In this document: one piece after another, positions 1 to 9,376 of the stretch
Numbering within the stretch: the stretch's first letter is position 1
How the letters are laid out: the number at the start of each line of letters is the position of its first letter
Assembly (NCBI GenBank): GCA_965232255.1
Contig: OZ246962.1
Location: 3,410,001-3,474,000 of the forward strand
Origin: Endozoicomonas sp965232255
Lineage (GTDB): Bacteria > Pseudomonadota > Gammaproteobacteria > Pseudomonadales > Endozoicomonadaceae
Direction: 5' to 3'
DNA length: 64,000 bases
Position numbers and translations under genes: made by a program
Notes under the pieces: generated by a model
What the model saw: the letters and a program-made list of their open reading frames with translations, nothing else
What the model was told of the DNA's origin: nothing
The model's database searches: none

Positions 1-989
1 AGATAAGCGAAACCACTATCCCAGAGGAAATTCAGCTTGGCGGCACCGAATCCAAGGTAATCAGCAAAATCAAGTGAAAACAGATGTCCCATACCCAACA
101 CAATCCTACCAAGCAAGGTATCACCATAATCATCATAAGACCCTGTGGTTAGCGCCAGTATTATAGCACTGCACAGAATCATTCCTGGCACTATGGCAAT
201 ATATCCATACTTGGGTAGTCTTGGAAAAAATCGGTAACCTAGTAGCATAATCGCTGAAATTACAGATCCAGTTCTTGATACTGTTGAAAGCAAAACAACA
301 ATCACAAGTATCACGTAAAAATATTTTCTATGTTTTGAAATAGAATTCCAGAAACACATCAGATAGATTGAAAAGACACTAGCAAAATTACCTAGAGAAA
401 CCTGCTCTAAAAAGACAGATGATGTTCTTGGTCCGCTAAAAACACCAAAACTAAACCGTCCCTCAAATCCTAATGCCGCACCAAAAATACCCAATTCATT
501 AAAATCACTAATTTCACCCCCACGAGTATTTGCATAATATAGGGCAGGCTGAAATAGTTTTGCATATTTTTCAATAGCAATAATTTCAATTAATAAAAAA
601 GCCGCAACACATAGAGCAACAATCATAAATATCTTGTGAAAACTATGCCGCCCTAGTCGAACACCAATCATCGTTAACAGGGAAACGATCATGATATTAC
701 GTATTGCATCTACAAAGAAAAACCCATTCAACATAGTAGAAGTCAACGAGCTTAAAACATAGACTCCTAAAATAATTAATGGATAGCGATCTGATCGCCT
801 GAATCCTTGCTGAACAATAATTACAAATAGACTACAAAGCAAAAGAATTTCAGCGGCGACAACTGTTGTACGACTGATTACAAAAAAATTTCCGTTAACA
901 ATTGCCAAAATTGGATTGTAGAGCACACACATTAGAACAAGTAAAGTTGCCTGCTTATCAAATCGATTACTTTCAGACTCATTAGGCAT
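1..989 (-). CDS. Wzy-like O-antigen polymerase/ligase-type membrane protein (3' end outside window)
   Basis: The minus strand is open from an ATG at 987-989 down to base 1 without a stop, giving about 329 residues of a longer protein. The product is strongly hydrophobic with repeated membrane segments and short polar loops (for example around a VSRTGS stretch), the look of O-antigen polymerases and ligases (Wzy/WaaL class). Such proteins polymerise or transfer undecaprenyl-linked repeat units at the periplasmic face of the inner membrane. Its place downstream of two glycosyltransferases and a Wzx flippase, all on the same strand, supports a Wzy role. The assignment rests on topology and context, since these proteins share little sequence. 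It is AT-rich like its three neighbours. Confidence 0.7.
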   Translation of the reverse strand, partial: MPNESESNRFDKQATLLVLMCVLYNPILAIVNGNFFVISRTTVVAAEILLLCSLFVIIVQQGFRRSDRYPLIILGVYVLSSLTSTMLNGFFFVDAIRNIMIVSLLTMIGVRLGRHSFHKIFMIVALCVAAFLLIEIIAIEKYAKLFQPALYYANTRGGEISDFNELGIFGAALGFEGRFSFGVFSGPRTSSVFLEQVSLGNFASVFSIYLMCFWNSISKHRKYFYVILVIVVLLSTVSRTGSVISAIMLLGYRFFPRLPKYGYIAIVPGMILCSAIILALTTGSYDDYGDTLLGRIVLGMGHLFSLDFADYLGFGAAKLNFLWDSGFAY

Positions 990-1062
990 GTGCTTATACC
1001 TCACTGCTACATTATGCTTCTTGTAAAAAGAAAATCCATTACATCAACACTCCTAAAAATAA

Positions 1063-2283
1063 CTAAATATTTTTTAAAATAAAATTTCGATAGCTACTAA
1101 ATATGTTGTCCGAGCTGAATTCTTCACTGTATTTTATTACATTTTTGCGCCACTTATCTAACACAGTGGGATTTTCAAAAATTTCTACAAACTGATCTTG
1201 CCAGGCTTTTTTATCACCTTCTCTGACCAAAACACCAGTTACTAAATTACGGACTAATTCTGTGGTGCCGCCAATATTACTACCAATAATAGGAGTACCA
1301 ATTTGTAAAGCTTGAGCAGTTACCATTCCATATGCTTCAGCACATAGAGAGGGCATACAGAATAAATCAGATCTTGCTATTTCATCTGCAACGACAATAC
1401 GACTAACAAACCCATAAAACTCTACCCAACTAGCATCTTGATATTTTTTTCTCAGAGCCTTCTCAAGAGGTCCAGTACCTAATATTTTCAGGTTAAATTT
1501 ATAGCTTTCATAGAGTGACTCAAGCGTTTCAAGTAAAAATTCCACACCTTTTATAGGATCTAATCTTCCAACAAAAATAAGTTTAATTTTTTTATCACTA
1601 TCTTCAGTTTTTACTAGTTTATGATAGTCTTTAGGTAGTTCATCCAAAACATTTCTGATCACCTTGACTTCTGAGTTTCTAACCAAATCAACATGATTAG
1701 TCAGCATATTAATGGTTATTTTTGATGGTGAGATAAATTTTAATTTATTAATTTTTCTTAGATGATATTGTCGAGCATGGGAGATAATCTTACATTGCAA
1801 ACATTGCTTTTCACAATTATGACCATTTTTAAACATTGACCCCTTAAAGCAAGCCATATTCAAGTCATGTGTAAAATAGGCAACACTACACTTATACTTT
1901 TTCACTTCAGAAAGCGCATTAAATCCAATACCTACAATATTATGTATATCGATATGATCAGGTTTTACATCACTAAGCAACTGTCTGAATATATTTTTAT
2001 TTCTATAATCAAAATAATCTTGAAAATGCCATAATGCTTTTTTCCATCCTTGGGCATTATCCCTACTATAAAATGTGTGCGTTCTGGGCATTTTCAGACG
2101 ATATAGCCTATAACCTTCAGTTGTCTTTGTACCCCATGCCGGATCATCATTCCTTTCTTGCATGGTAGCAACACTCACATCGTAACCGTGGGAACACAAT
2201 AATCTGGCAAAATTATAGGATGCAACTTCACCTCCACCAAAAATATGTGGTGAAAAAGCAGAAGATATAATAAGAATTTTCAT
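1063..2283 (-). CDS. Glycosyltransferase family 4 (GT-B fold)
   Basis: 406 residues, the usual length for a GT4 enzyme. The N-terminal half has the glycine-rich acceptor loop (FGGGEV, about residue 16). The C-terminal donor-sugar half starts near residue 235 (IFVGRLDPIKGVEFLLETL) and carries the CAEAYGMVTAQ block (about 313-323), where the second acid of the usual E-x7-E motif is glutamine. A cysteine cluster (CEKQCLQC, about 157-164) is a feature of one GT4 subgroup. It probably adds a sugar to a lipid-linked O-unit at the cytoplasmic membrane. The gene lies between the GT2 gene and the polymerase on the same strand, with short gaps. The sugar specificity cannot be read from the sequence. 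Confidence 0.85.
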   Translation of the reverse strand: MKILIISSAFSPHIFGGGEVASYNFARLLCSHGYDVSVATMQERNDDPAWGTKTTEGYRLYRLKMPRTHTFYSRDNAQGWKKALWHFQDYFDYRNKNIFRQLLSDVKPDHIDIHNIVGIGFNALSEVKKYKCSVAYFTHDLNMACFKGSMFKNGHNCEKQCLQCKIISHARQYHLRKINKLKFISPSKITINMLTNHVDLVRNSEVKVIRNVLDELPKDYHKLVKTEDSDKKIKLIFVGRLDPIKGVEFLLETLESLYESYKFNLKILGTGPLEKALRKKYQDASWVEFYGFVSRIVVADEIARSDLFCMPSLCAEAYGMVTAQALQIGTPIIGSNIGGTTELVRNLVTGVLVREGDKKAWQDQFVEIFENPTVLDKWRKNVIKYSEEFSSDNIFSSYRNFILKNI

Positions 2284-2309
2284 TTAAACAATATCTTTTC
2301 AGAAGAGAA

Positions 2310-3263
2310 TCAATGAGCTGATAAATTTATCAATGGACGTATGATTTTTTTCATATTTTCTTTTAAAAAAATTATTGTCATATTTTCAATAATTACTAGG
2401 TAGCAGAACATATGGTTTTTACCTGACTTTTTTGCAACAATTTTAACCTTTTCTATCAAAGTATATTGATTTCCAAGTCTTGAACATAATGAACATGCCA
2501 TAAAAAAAACCTTAGTTTCAAATAATTTTTTAATTTTTTTATTAATAGAAAAATTATTAACCATTTGTGATGCATAAAAAACATCATCCAAGTCTTTAAC
2601 ATTTGGGTTATTAGTAATACTCCCTTCATTTTTAAAATAATTGTATAAAACCCTATCTGAGCTATATACAACACTTGCCTTTAGATACAAAGCAGGATTT
2701 ATAATTAAATCTTCATATCGTTTACCATCTGGAAAATTTATACCATCGAACAACTCAACTTTATAAAATCTACACCAAACAAACCAGAGGCCCCTTTCTA
2801 TAGTCTTTTTCAAGAACTTATCATTCAAAATATTATTCTCATTATTAGAAAAGCTCGACTGAAAAATTTTTACTTTCTCAATATCAAACCTTTTGAAGAC
2901 AAATGCTGTATTAAATTCAATTATATCAATTTGTTGCTGTTTCGTTATTTCATAAAAAGACTCAATATAATTATTTCTAATGGTATCATCACCATCTATG
3001 AAAGAAATATAACGAGTATTTTTTCGACAATAGTCAATCCCTGTATTTCTGGCAGCACTAAGTCCACTATTTTCCTTTGATATCACTCTGATAGGATATT
3101 TGCAGTTTGCAATGATGTTCGAAGTATTATCCGTGGAGCCATCATCAATCACAATGACCTGAATATTTTCAAGAGAATGTGTTTGATTATATATTGAGTC
3201 CAAACATCGCTGTATCTCGTTTTCAAGATTATAAGCACAGACAACAATTGACAAATCATACAT
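2310..3263 (-). CDS. Glycosyltransferase family 2 (GT-A fold)
   Basis: 317 residues. The N-terminal GT-A domain shows the nucleotide-binding start (SIVVCAYN), VIDDGSTDNT at about 38-47, and the metal-binding acidic motif FIDGDD at about 88-93. The C-terminal third is lysine- and phenylalanine-rich and less conserved. It should transfer a nucleotide-activated sugar to a growing lipid-linked oligosaccharide on the cytoplasmic side of the membrane. Only about 12 bases separate it from the flippase gene upstream, so the two are likely co-transcribed. The gene is very AT-rich compared with the housekeeping genes after 6900, consistent with horizontal acquisition of the whole cluster. Confidence 0.87.
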   Translation of the reverse strand: MYDLSIVVCAYNLENEIQRCLDSIYNQTHSLENIQVIVIDDGSTDNTSNIIANCKYPIRVISKENSGLSAARNTGIDYCRKNTRYISFIDGDDTIRNNYIESFYEITKQQQIDIIEFNTAFVFKRFDIEKVKIFQSSFSNNENNILNDKFLKKTIERGLWFVWCRFYKVELFDGINFPDGKRYEDLIINPALYLKASVVYSSDRVLYNYFKNEGSITNNPNVKDLDDVFYASQMVNNFSINKKIKKLFETKVFFMACSLCSRLGNQYTLIEKVKIVAKKSGKNHMFCYLVIIENMTIIFLKENMKKIIRPLINLSAH

Positions 3264-3275
3264 TACTCAATCCCT

Positions 3276-4580
3276 TTATATCTTTAAATCATGATCTAGT
3301 TTTTTTACCACTCGCCAGAATACAAAAATCATCAAAAATGACTTGCACCATGCATAAAAAAACCACCTTGTCTGCCTAAACAAGGTATACATCAACAAAT
3401 CAGAAATAAAATAGGCTGATACCGAAGCAATTGCTGCTCCTTCCAAACCATACTTAGGAATAAGTAAAATATTTAGTAAGACATTCATCAAAGCAGCAAT
3501 CAAAGTTTTTATCATTTCAATTTTTGTTGCAGCTTCTATTACCAGCAATCTAGTAAAAATTCCTGCTGGCCATAAGAACATTAAAGCTATGGATAAAATA
3601 TTAAATACTGGTATGGCAGGCCTAAACTCATTACCAAATAATTCGGGTATCAGATATTTCGCACTTAACACTAAGAAGACAACAGTAACAAGAGAAAATA
3701 CTAATACTAATGATACTGAAGAAATCACAGTATCTCTGTAACACTGTGGGTGATTAATTTTAAGTCTGACAATAATCGGAAAAAGCAAGCTGGAAAATAT
3801 TGTACCTAACATACTAATTTGAGTAATAATCCTGATGGCAACACTGTAAATACCTACCGAGTATTCATCCATGAAATATTTGATCATCACCACATCGATA
3901 TTCATATAAATTGGAAAAATAAAACCTGAAATAATAAATGGCCAGGACTCCATCATCAATGCTTTAGCTTTATCGTAGCTAAATCTCCAGTTTTCAATTC
4001 CAATTCCTTTTTTTTGGTATGAAAATAGAACAAAAACCGATAGTAAAAATGCTTGCACAAGAATATTTGTAGCTGTAAATATATACCTTGCATGCAAATA
4101 AATTAAAATCATTACAAACAATAGTTCAATTAAACGGACGGAAATAACCATCTTTGCAATAATCTTTGGTTTTTGCTGAGCTTCAAAATATAACCTCACT
4201 GAAGCAAGACGAGTGAACAAAGTAGTCAGAGCAACCATCCCTGTCAGATATATCTCATCAGTACCAGCATCCGAAAATACAACAAAGAAATACAGAACCA
4301 CTGCATAGACAAGCCATCCGATTACTTGACAAGTAAAAACCGTTCCCAATAACTCTCCTTCTTCTTTTTTCTTAACTAAATCACGAACTACAAAATGATC
4401 AAAACCTAGCGTTGGCAATATTATCAGTAAACCGGAAATACTATTAATAAACGCAAGTTTACCGATATTTTCTGGTCCGTAAGTACGAGAAATCAACATC
4501 ATTATTAAAAGCGCAAAAATAATACTGGAAGATTTTTCAAGTAAATAAAATCCGCCATTGCTTGTCAGGTTTTTCATCAA
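3276..4580 (-). CDS. Wzx-like polysaccharide flippase (MOP superfamily)
   Basis: 434 residues with about 12 hydrophobic segments spread over the length, as in Wzx/RfbX O-unit flippases of the MVF/MOP superfamily. Near the N-terminus it has the SRTYGPENIGKLAF stretch typical of the family. It should move undecaprenyl-pyrophosphate-linked O-units across the inner membrane for polymerisation by Wzy. It is the first gene of the minus-strand cluster (wzx, GT2, GT4, wzy-like), so the leader and ops element upstream (4727-4737) belong to it. A Wzx/Wzy system here contrasts with the ABC-transporter (Wzm/Wzt) system in the same window at 31.5-33.7 kb. Confidence 0.88.
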   Translation of the reverse strand: MMKNLTSNGGFYLLEKSSSIIFALLIMMLISRTYGPENIGKLAFINSISGLLIILPTLGFDHFVVRDLVKKKEEGELLGTVFTCQVIGWLVYAVVLYFFVVFSDAGTDEIYLTGMVALTTLFTRLASVRLYFEAQQKPKIIAKMVISVRLIELLFVMILIYLHARYIFTATNILVQAFLLSVFVLFSYQKKGIGIENWRFSYDKAKALMMESWPFIISGFIFPIYMNIDVVMIKYFMDEYSVGIYSVAIRIITQISMLGTIFSSLLFPIIVRLKINHPQCYRDTVISSVSLVLVFSLVTVVFLVLSAKYLIPELFGNEFRPAIPVFNILSIALMFLWPAGIFTRLLVIEAATKIEMIKTLIAALMNVLLNILLIPKYGLEGAAIASVSAYFISDLLMYTLFRQTRWFFYAWCKSFLMIFVFWRVVKKLDHDLKI

Positions 4581-5025
4581 ATAAACTTTCTATGCTAAAA
4601 AATAATTTCAGAAAAATAGCTAAGAATCATGATATGATTTACTTAAAATAACTCACAATACTTATTTATAAAAACACAATAATTAATAGTATTAGGTCAT
4701 TATTTTTCAATCACTCTAAAACTAAAACGCTACCGCCCGTCGATTGATAAGAGCCATTATCGATAAAGGCCAAATAAGAAATAAGATTACGAAAACCTCG
4801 AGTAGGCAACGATTTTTAAGCGCCTGTTAGCTTAACAAGTATTATTTAGCTCTTGAATCAGCGATATGACTTAACGAAGTGTGGTTATTGCATCTTCACC
4901 TCCACTGTCTCTAGCCAACATTGGCCGATTTATTATTGATATGTGCCAATGCTACACAAATTTCTGCATACAGCATAAGCAAGGTTTTCAAATCTAAAGA
5001 AGCTATTTATGGGTACCAATCCTGT
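4581..5025. other. Long leader/upstream region of the minus-strand polysaccharide cluster
   Basis: This AT-rich stretch has no convincing reading frame on either strand. It contains the ops element at 4727-4737, about 146 bases upstream of the flippase start, a normal distance for a JUMPstart leader. The promoter driving the minus-strand cluster should lie between 4740 and 5025, but no clear -35/-10 pair stands out. The right edge is the left target duplication of the IS4-type element. Confidence 0.6.
4727..4737 (-). promoter_or_regulatory. ops element (RfaH recruitment site, JUMPstart core)
   Basis: Read on the minus strand the sequence is GGCGGTAGCGT, an exact match to the core of the E. 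coli ops element. In known systems this DNA in the transcription bubble pauses RNA polymerase and recruits RfaH, which suppresses termination across long O-antigen, capsule and LPS-core operons. It points into the wzx-GT2-GT4-wzy cluster. A second exact copy heads the other polysaccharide locus at 27848-27858. RfaH itself is not in the window. Confidence 0.85.
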
Positions 5026-5034
5026 GCGGGATAG
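5026..5034. repeat. 9-bp target-site duplication, left copy
   Basis: GCGGGATAG lies immediately before the left inverted repeat of the IS4-type element. The identical 9 bases follow the right inverted repeat at 6222-6230. A 9-bp duplication is usual for part of the IS4 family (IS10-like elements). Confidence 0.85.
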
Positions 5035-6221
5035 CTATGTACGGGACAAAAAATCTAGAGATCAGATCTGACAAGAGGTCCGAGTGGATGAGCTGACTCC
5101 CCATGTAAGGTAATCTGTGCGGTCTCTAACCTCCTCATAGAGTACTTTTGTCGTACATGGAAGAAGTCAGCTCATTAGCCGAGAAGCTTAAAGCCCATTT
5201 GCCATCGCATCAAGCCCGCGCTGATTTTATTGCACAGTTTGTTCTGTCCTTGATCCGCGCGCGCTCCACCAATCTTTACCGAGTTGCTGAAGAATTTCAG
5301 ACTAAGGCAGATGCCGAGTCGAGTTACCGGCGAGTCAAGCGCTTCTTCGCTGACTACGAGTACAGCTACGAACAGCTGGGGTTATTCATCCTGAATTATC
5401 TGGACATGGAACGCTACACGCTATGTATGGACAGAACCAACTGGAAACATGGCAAGAAAGACGTCAATTATCTGGTTGTTTCCATTGCCTGGCAGGGGAA
5501 CTAGATCCCTATTGTCTGGAAGTGCCTTGGCAAAAGCGGTGGTAACTCGAACGCTCAAGAGCGTATCGCGATCATGAAACGGGTTCTGCGCCTGATTCCG
5601 GTTGACCGGATTGACGCTCTGCTTGCTGACCGAGAGTTTATCGGTCAAGACTGGTTTGAGTGGCTTAACCAGGAAGACTTGTCATGTCGACTGCGCGTGA
5701 AAGAGAGCTTTCCTGTTGAGCACGACGGAGCCAGTATCCCCATTGGGAAACTGTGCCGGAGCGTTGGTATGAATCAGACGGTGACTTGGCATACCAAGAA
5801 AAAAGTATCAGGTATCCCTCTTTACATATCAGCTCGTCGCACAATACAAGGTCTGTTGATCGTTGTGGCTACGACCAAACCGGATTCAATGATCACGGAC
5901 TACGCCAAACGCTGGGGGATTGAGACATTGTTCGGGTGCCGGAAATCGCGGGGGTTTGACATGGAGTCAACGCATATGACAGAGCATGCCAGAATGGATA
6001 AACTGCTCGGACTTTTGTCCATTGCATTCACGTGGTGCTTGACCGTTGGGCACTGGAAGCATGGAAACGCGGCGATGCTGCCCTTGAATAAGCACTGTCG
6101 ACCAGCCAAAAGTCTGTTCAGACTAGGATTGGATATTCTCAGGCGGGTATTGAAAAACCAGTGCGCAAAGGGCGATGAGATCACCTTTCAGATTTTGCTG
6201 AATGTTTTGTCCTCTCCATAG
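5035..6221 (+). mobile_element. IS4-family insertion sequence, complete ends, dead transposase
   Basis: This 1187-bp element is bounded by terminal inverted repeats. The left end reads CTATGTACGGGACAAAA from 5035. The right end, read inward from 6221, is CTATGGAGAGGACAAAA. The first 20 positions match at 16. A 9-bp direct repeat (GCGGGATAG) flanks it on both sides. It carries one DDE transposase whose stop codon (6219-6221) is built from the outermost bases of the right repeat. The intact target duplication implies a fairly recent insertion, while the transposase has an internal amber codon, so the copy moves only if supplied in trans. Confidence 0.88.
5157..6221 (+). pseudogene. IS4-family transposase interrupted by an amber codon
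   Basis: Two open stretches lie in the same frame, 5157-5501 and 5505-6221, separated only by TAG at 5502-5504. The protein context (SIAWQGN, stop, IPIVWKCLGK) is the normal run of an IS4 transposase, so this is a point nonsense mutation and not a frameshift. The catalytic landmarks remain: the first Asp in LCMDRTNW, the second in LLADREF, and the Y-x2-R-x3-E-x6-K signature (YAKRWGIETLFGCRK) that defines the IS4 family. ATG at 5157 is preferred over TTG at 5148 as the start. Intact, it would be about 354 residues. Confidence 0.88.
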
Positions 6222-6230
6222 GCGGGATAG
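6222..6230. repeat. 9-bp target-site duplication, right copy
   Basis: GCGGGATAG directly follows the CATAG end of the IS4-type element and is identical to 5026-5034. Removing the element plus one copy restores the ancestral joined sequence. Confidence 0.85.
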
Positions 6231-6231
6231 T

Positions 6232-6414
6232 TTATCTCCATGCACACAAAAAAAGGCACAAAAAAAGGCATCCTATCTGAAGTCGGATTACTACTGCAGC
6301 ATTAGTGTTAACACCAACATCCTTGGCAGTATCGGATTCTACCGCCAGTTTTACAGTTGGTTTCTTGAACTCTGCTGTATAGGTTTTGACTTTTTTTCTG
6401 ACATTTAGACACAC
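6232..6414 (-). pseudogene. Remnant of an IS3-family orfA
   Basis: The first 40 or so residues of this minus-strand frame (KVKTYTAEFKKPTVKLAVES, then DTAKDVGVNTN) follow the N-terminal helix-turn-helix of IS3-family OrfA proteins. After that the frame dissolves into low-complexity sequence derived from two AAAAAAAGGCA repeats and stops. No OrfB follows. The IS4-type element ends at 6221, so this debris was probably already present when it inserted. Confidence 0.6.
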
Positions 6415-6787
6415 TTTAAAGAGCTTTAATATTACTCAAGTCTGTGTGTCCAGAAAACTATAACCACTTTATTGACATAAGCCAGTGCTATACAGGGATT
6501 ACTCAGCTCCCGACAGCACACCTTATTATTGGATGCCAGGAGACAGGCCATAATGCATAGGGTTGGAACCCATCAATAAATCAAGTTGGTAGTAGGATGC
6601 TTTGGGCACATATCAATAGTAATGAATCAGAGCTGAAGCATTTACAGTCGAACAAAGAATATCCAACCGAAAGAAGTACAAGCGAGTTTAAAAAAGACAA
6701 TAGCCTTTATATCAGGCGGGTAATTGTACGACGAATAATCGCTGAGAACTCAGTTTATCAAAAATTATCACGAAGACTTCAGCATAA
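6415..6787. other. Unassigned stretch with one doubtful small ORF
   Basis: The only plausible frame is 6597-6800 on the plus strand (67 codons, rich in Lys, Arg and Glu). It has no recognisable domain and no good ribosome-binding site. Its stop codon falls in the loop of the hairpin at 6788-6815, as might be seen at the 3' end of a degraded gene. Nothing else is visible here; the region is probably IS-derived or a decayed gene. Confidence 0.35.
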
Positions 6788-6815
6788 AAGATACGACTAG
6801 GCTATGTCGTATCTT
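6788..6815. terminator. Perfect 10-bp hairpin, possible terminator
   Basis: AAGATACGAC and GTCGTATCTT are perfect inverted repeats separated by 8 bases. There is no real T-run on the plus strand. On the minus strand it lies about 100 bases beyond iscX and could end the isc transcript. Confidence 0.45.
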
Positions 6816-6913
6816 ATCCAGCTACTATGATGTCGATATTTAAATATGTCGGTTCATGCCGCCCATCAATCCATCATGACTGAGGTAAGCGTCCACGACA
6901 TCACCTCAGAAAA

Positions 6914-7117
6914 TCAACCCTGAGCTTCATCAATCCAGGCTTGCTGTATGGCTTCGAGGATTTTTTCACCGCAACGTTCCGGGTCACCGGTAAACCCTTC
7001 CAGTGCCAGCACCTTGTTTCTCAGGTCAACAAAGTTGATATACCTCGGATCCACATCCGGATGCGCTTCACACAGCTCAATGGCAATATCGTACACATCA
7101 GCCCAATGTAAGCCCAT
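6914..7117 (-). CDS. iscX: IscX, iron-sulfur cluster assembly accessory protein
   Basis: 67 residues, the normal size for IscX/YfhJ. The sequence has the family pattern: GLHWADVYDIAIELCEAHPD at the N-terminus, then a small acidic winged-helix-like domain with DPRYINFVDL and GDPERCGEKI. In E. coli the homologue binds iron and IscS and tunes cluster assembly. It is the last gene of the isc operon, about 45 bases beyond fdx, in the same order as in other gammaproteobacteria. Confidence 0.95.
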   Translation of the reverse strand: MGLHWADVYDIAIELCEAHPDVDPRYINFVDLRNKVLALEGFTGDPERCGEKILEAIQQAWIDEAQG

Positions 7118-7162
7118 AATCTGACTCCAGCAAAAACCGGGACGGGAAAAGAGCGCTGAATA

Positions 7163-7501
7163 TCAGCGCCGCTCAGACACCTGGTTAATGGTGTACCTGG
7201 GAATCTCCACCACCAACTCTTCCTCACCGACCACCGCCTGACAGCTTAGCCGGGACTCCGGCTCCAGTCCCCAGGCCTTGTCGAGCATATCCTCTTCCAG
7301 CTCGTCAGGTTCATTGAGACTGTCAAAACCTTCCCGGACAATAACGTGGCAGGTGGTGCAGGCGCAGGACATCTCACAGGCGTGCTCAATTTCAATACCA
7401 TGCTGCAAAGCGGCATCACAAATGGTAACACCAGGCTCTACTTCGATAACAGCGCCTTCCGGACAGAGCTCATCGTTAGGCAGAAAGATGATGCGGGTCA
7501 T
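7163..7501 (-). CDS. fdx: ISC-type [2Fe-2S] ferredoxin
   Basis: 112 residues. The cluster ligands are visible as C-x5-C-x2-C in the CEMSCACTTC region (about 42-51), with the fourth cysteine in RLSCQAV near residue 87. The vertebrate/ISC-type ferredoxin fold is clear. It supplies electrons for assembly of Fe-S clusters on IscU in the cytoplasm. The start lies 2 bases after the hscA stop, so the two are translationally close within the isc operon. Confidence 0.96.
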   Translation of the reverse strand: MTRIIFLPNDELCPEGAVIEVEPGVTICDAALQHGIEIEHACEMSCACTTCHVIVREGFDSLNEPDELEEDMLDKAWGLEPESRLSCQAVVGEEELVVEIPRYTINQVSERR

Positions 7502-7503
7502 GA

Positions 7504-9366
7504 TCAGAACTTCTCCAAGTCATCTACTTTTTGGCCAGACAACGCCTGGCGAATACCCTGGTTCATGCGCCGGGCGGCAAATTCTTCACTGGACTTGCCA
7601 ATGCGGTCAATTTCAGCAGCAATAGCCCTAGCATCTGCGCTGGCACGGCACTGTTTCAGGGCTTCCAGATCAGCCTGCAGCAGCGCATACTCCTGTTCAC
7701 TGAGCAAGCTCTGGCCATCTTTTGCCAGTGCTGTCGTCAGCGCTTCGATTACACGGTCGGCCTCAACCTGCTGCTCGCGCAGGGCACGAGCGTCACGATC
7801 ATCACCGGCATGGGCAAATGAGTCCTGCAACATCCGGGCAATTTCTACATCGCCCAAACCATAGGAGGGTTTTACCTGGATGCTGCTTTTGACACCAGTG
7901 GACAACTCCTCGGCACCAACACTCAGAAGACTATCGGCGTCTACCTGAAAGGTGACTCGTACCTTGGCACCCCCGGCTGGCATAGGCGGAATGCCACGCA
8001 GCTCGAAATGAGCCAGCGAGCGATTATCTTTGATCAGCTCTCGTTCACCCTGGTAGACATGGATGACCATCGCCGTCTGGCCGTCTTTATAGGTGGTGAA
8101 CTCCTGGGCTCGGCTGACAGGAATGGTGGTGTTACGATGGATCACTTTCTCCATCAGACCGCCCATGGTTTCCAGTCCCAACGACAGGGGAATGACATCC
8201 AGCAACAACATATCTTCCGCCGACTTGTTGCCAGCCAGAACATTGGCCTGCAAAGCGGCACCTACGGCCACTACCTTGTCCGGATCAATAGACGTCAGCG
8301 GTTGTCGACCAGAAAACATCTCAACCCGCTCACGCACTCTGGGTACACGAGTAGAGCCGCCGACCATGACCACCTCATCAATATCACTAACCTGCAGCCC
8401 TGCATCCCGAATCACCCGTTTAAACGCACGAATAGTGTTGTCTATTAATGGGTCCACCAGTTGATCAAACTGCGTCCGGCTCAGGATACCGTGCCACTGT
8501 CCAAAACTGATCTCGACTTCCGTTGCACTGGTCAGCGCTTCTTTGGCCCGACAGGCTTCGACCAGTGCCATGCGCTGGTGCCAGGCATCAATGGTGGACT
8601 CATCCACCCCGGCCTGTTGCAGCATCCAGCGTGCCACCAGATGATCCATATCATCGCCACCCAAAGCGGTATCCCCGCCAGTGGCCAGCACTTCGAACAC
8701 GCCTTTTTCCAGGCGCAGGATGGAAATATCAAACGTGCCACCACCCAGATCGTAAACTGCCACCACACCCTCGCCACCCTGATCCAGACCATAGGCCACG
8801 GCAGCGGCGGTGGGTTCGTTGAGCAAGCGGTAAACCTTGAGACCGGCGAGTTTGGCGGCGTCCTTGGTGGCCTGGCGCTGGGCATCGTCAAAATAGGCCG
8901 GAACGGTTATCACAGCGCCGTCAAGATCACCGCCCAGCGTCTCCTGTGCCCGATCGACCAGTGAGCGCAAAATGGTCGCTGACACCTCAACCGGACTGAC
9001 CAGTCCCTGACGAGTCTGAATCTGCGGCATGCCGACGCCACCCTCCAGCTGGTAGGGCAACAGGCCACCGAGGGCGGTAACGTCGTCGAGTCCACGTCCC
9101 ATCATGCGTTTGACGGAAATAATAGTGTTTTGTGGATCGTCCAGGGCAGCAGCGCGGGCTGGGAAACCAACCTGAACTGCCTGTTCACCGTAGTGCACCA
9201 CCGAAGGCAGGATGTGTTCGCCGTCTTTATCCGCCAGCGTCTGGGCAACACCGGAGCGAACTGTAGCGACCAGCGAATTGGTGGTGCCCAGGTCGATGCC
9301 TACGGCCCGCTTGAGCTGGTGTGGTTCAGGAGCTTGTCCTGGCTCGGAAATTTGCAGTAATGCCAT
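7504..9366 (-). CDS. hscA: HscA, Hsp70-type chaperone for Fe-S cluster transfer
   Basis: 620 residues, matching E. coli HscA. The actin-like ATPase domain begins at VGIDLGTTNSLVA (about 23-35) and includes the AVYDLGGGTFDIS and VVMVGGSTRVPRV loops. The substrate-binding domain follows from about residue 390. It works with HscB to drive cluster release from IscU, recognising the LPPVK motif present in the IscU encoded upstream. About 10 bases separate it from hscB. Large antisense ORFs over this gene are codon-bias shadows. Confidence 0.97.
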   Translation of the reverse strand: MALLQISEPGQAPEPHQLKRAVGIDLGTTNSLVATVRSGVAQTLADKDGEHILPSVVHYGEQAVQVGFPARAAALDDPQNTIISVKRMMGRGLDDVTALGGLLPYQLEGGVGMPQIQTRQGLVSPVEVSATILRSLVDRAQETLGGDLDGAVITVPAYFDDAQRQATKDAAKLAGLKVYRLLNEPTAAAVAYGLDQGGEGVVAVYDLGGGTFDISILRLEKGVFEVLATGGDTALGGDDMDHLVARWMLQQAGVDESTIDAWHQRMALVEACRAKEALTSATEVEISFGQWHGILSRTQFDQLVDPLIDNTIRAFKRVIRDAGLQVSDIDEVVMVGGSTRVPRVRERVEMFSGRQPLTSIDPDKVVAVGAALQANVLAGNKSAEDMLLLDVIPLSLGLETMGGLMEKVIHRNTTIPVSRAQEFTTYKDGQTAMVIHVYQGERELIKDNRSLAHFELRGIPPMPAGGAKVRVTFQVDADSLLSVGAEELSTGVKSSIQVKPSYGLGDVEIARMLQDSFAHAGDDRDARALREQQVEADRVIEALTTALAKDGQSLLSEQEYALLQADLEALKQCRASADARAIAAEIDRIGKSSEEFAARRMNQGIRQALSGQKVDDLEKF

Positions 9367-9376
9367 ATCTGCCCCT

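Noticed and set aside
6597..6800. Small plus-strand gene of 67 codons
   Set aside because: No ribosome-binding site or domain is visible and its stop lies in a hairpin loop, so it is only mentioned within the unassigned region.
8008..8964. Two overlapping long open frames antisense to hscA
   Set aside because: They mirror conserved Hsp70 codons and have no independent support.
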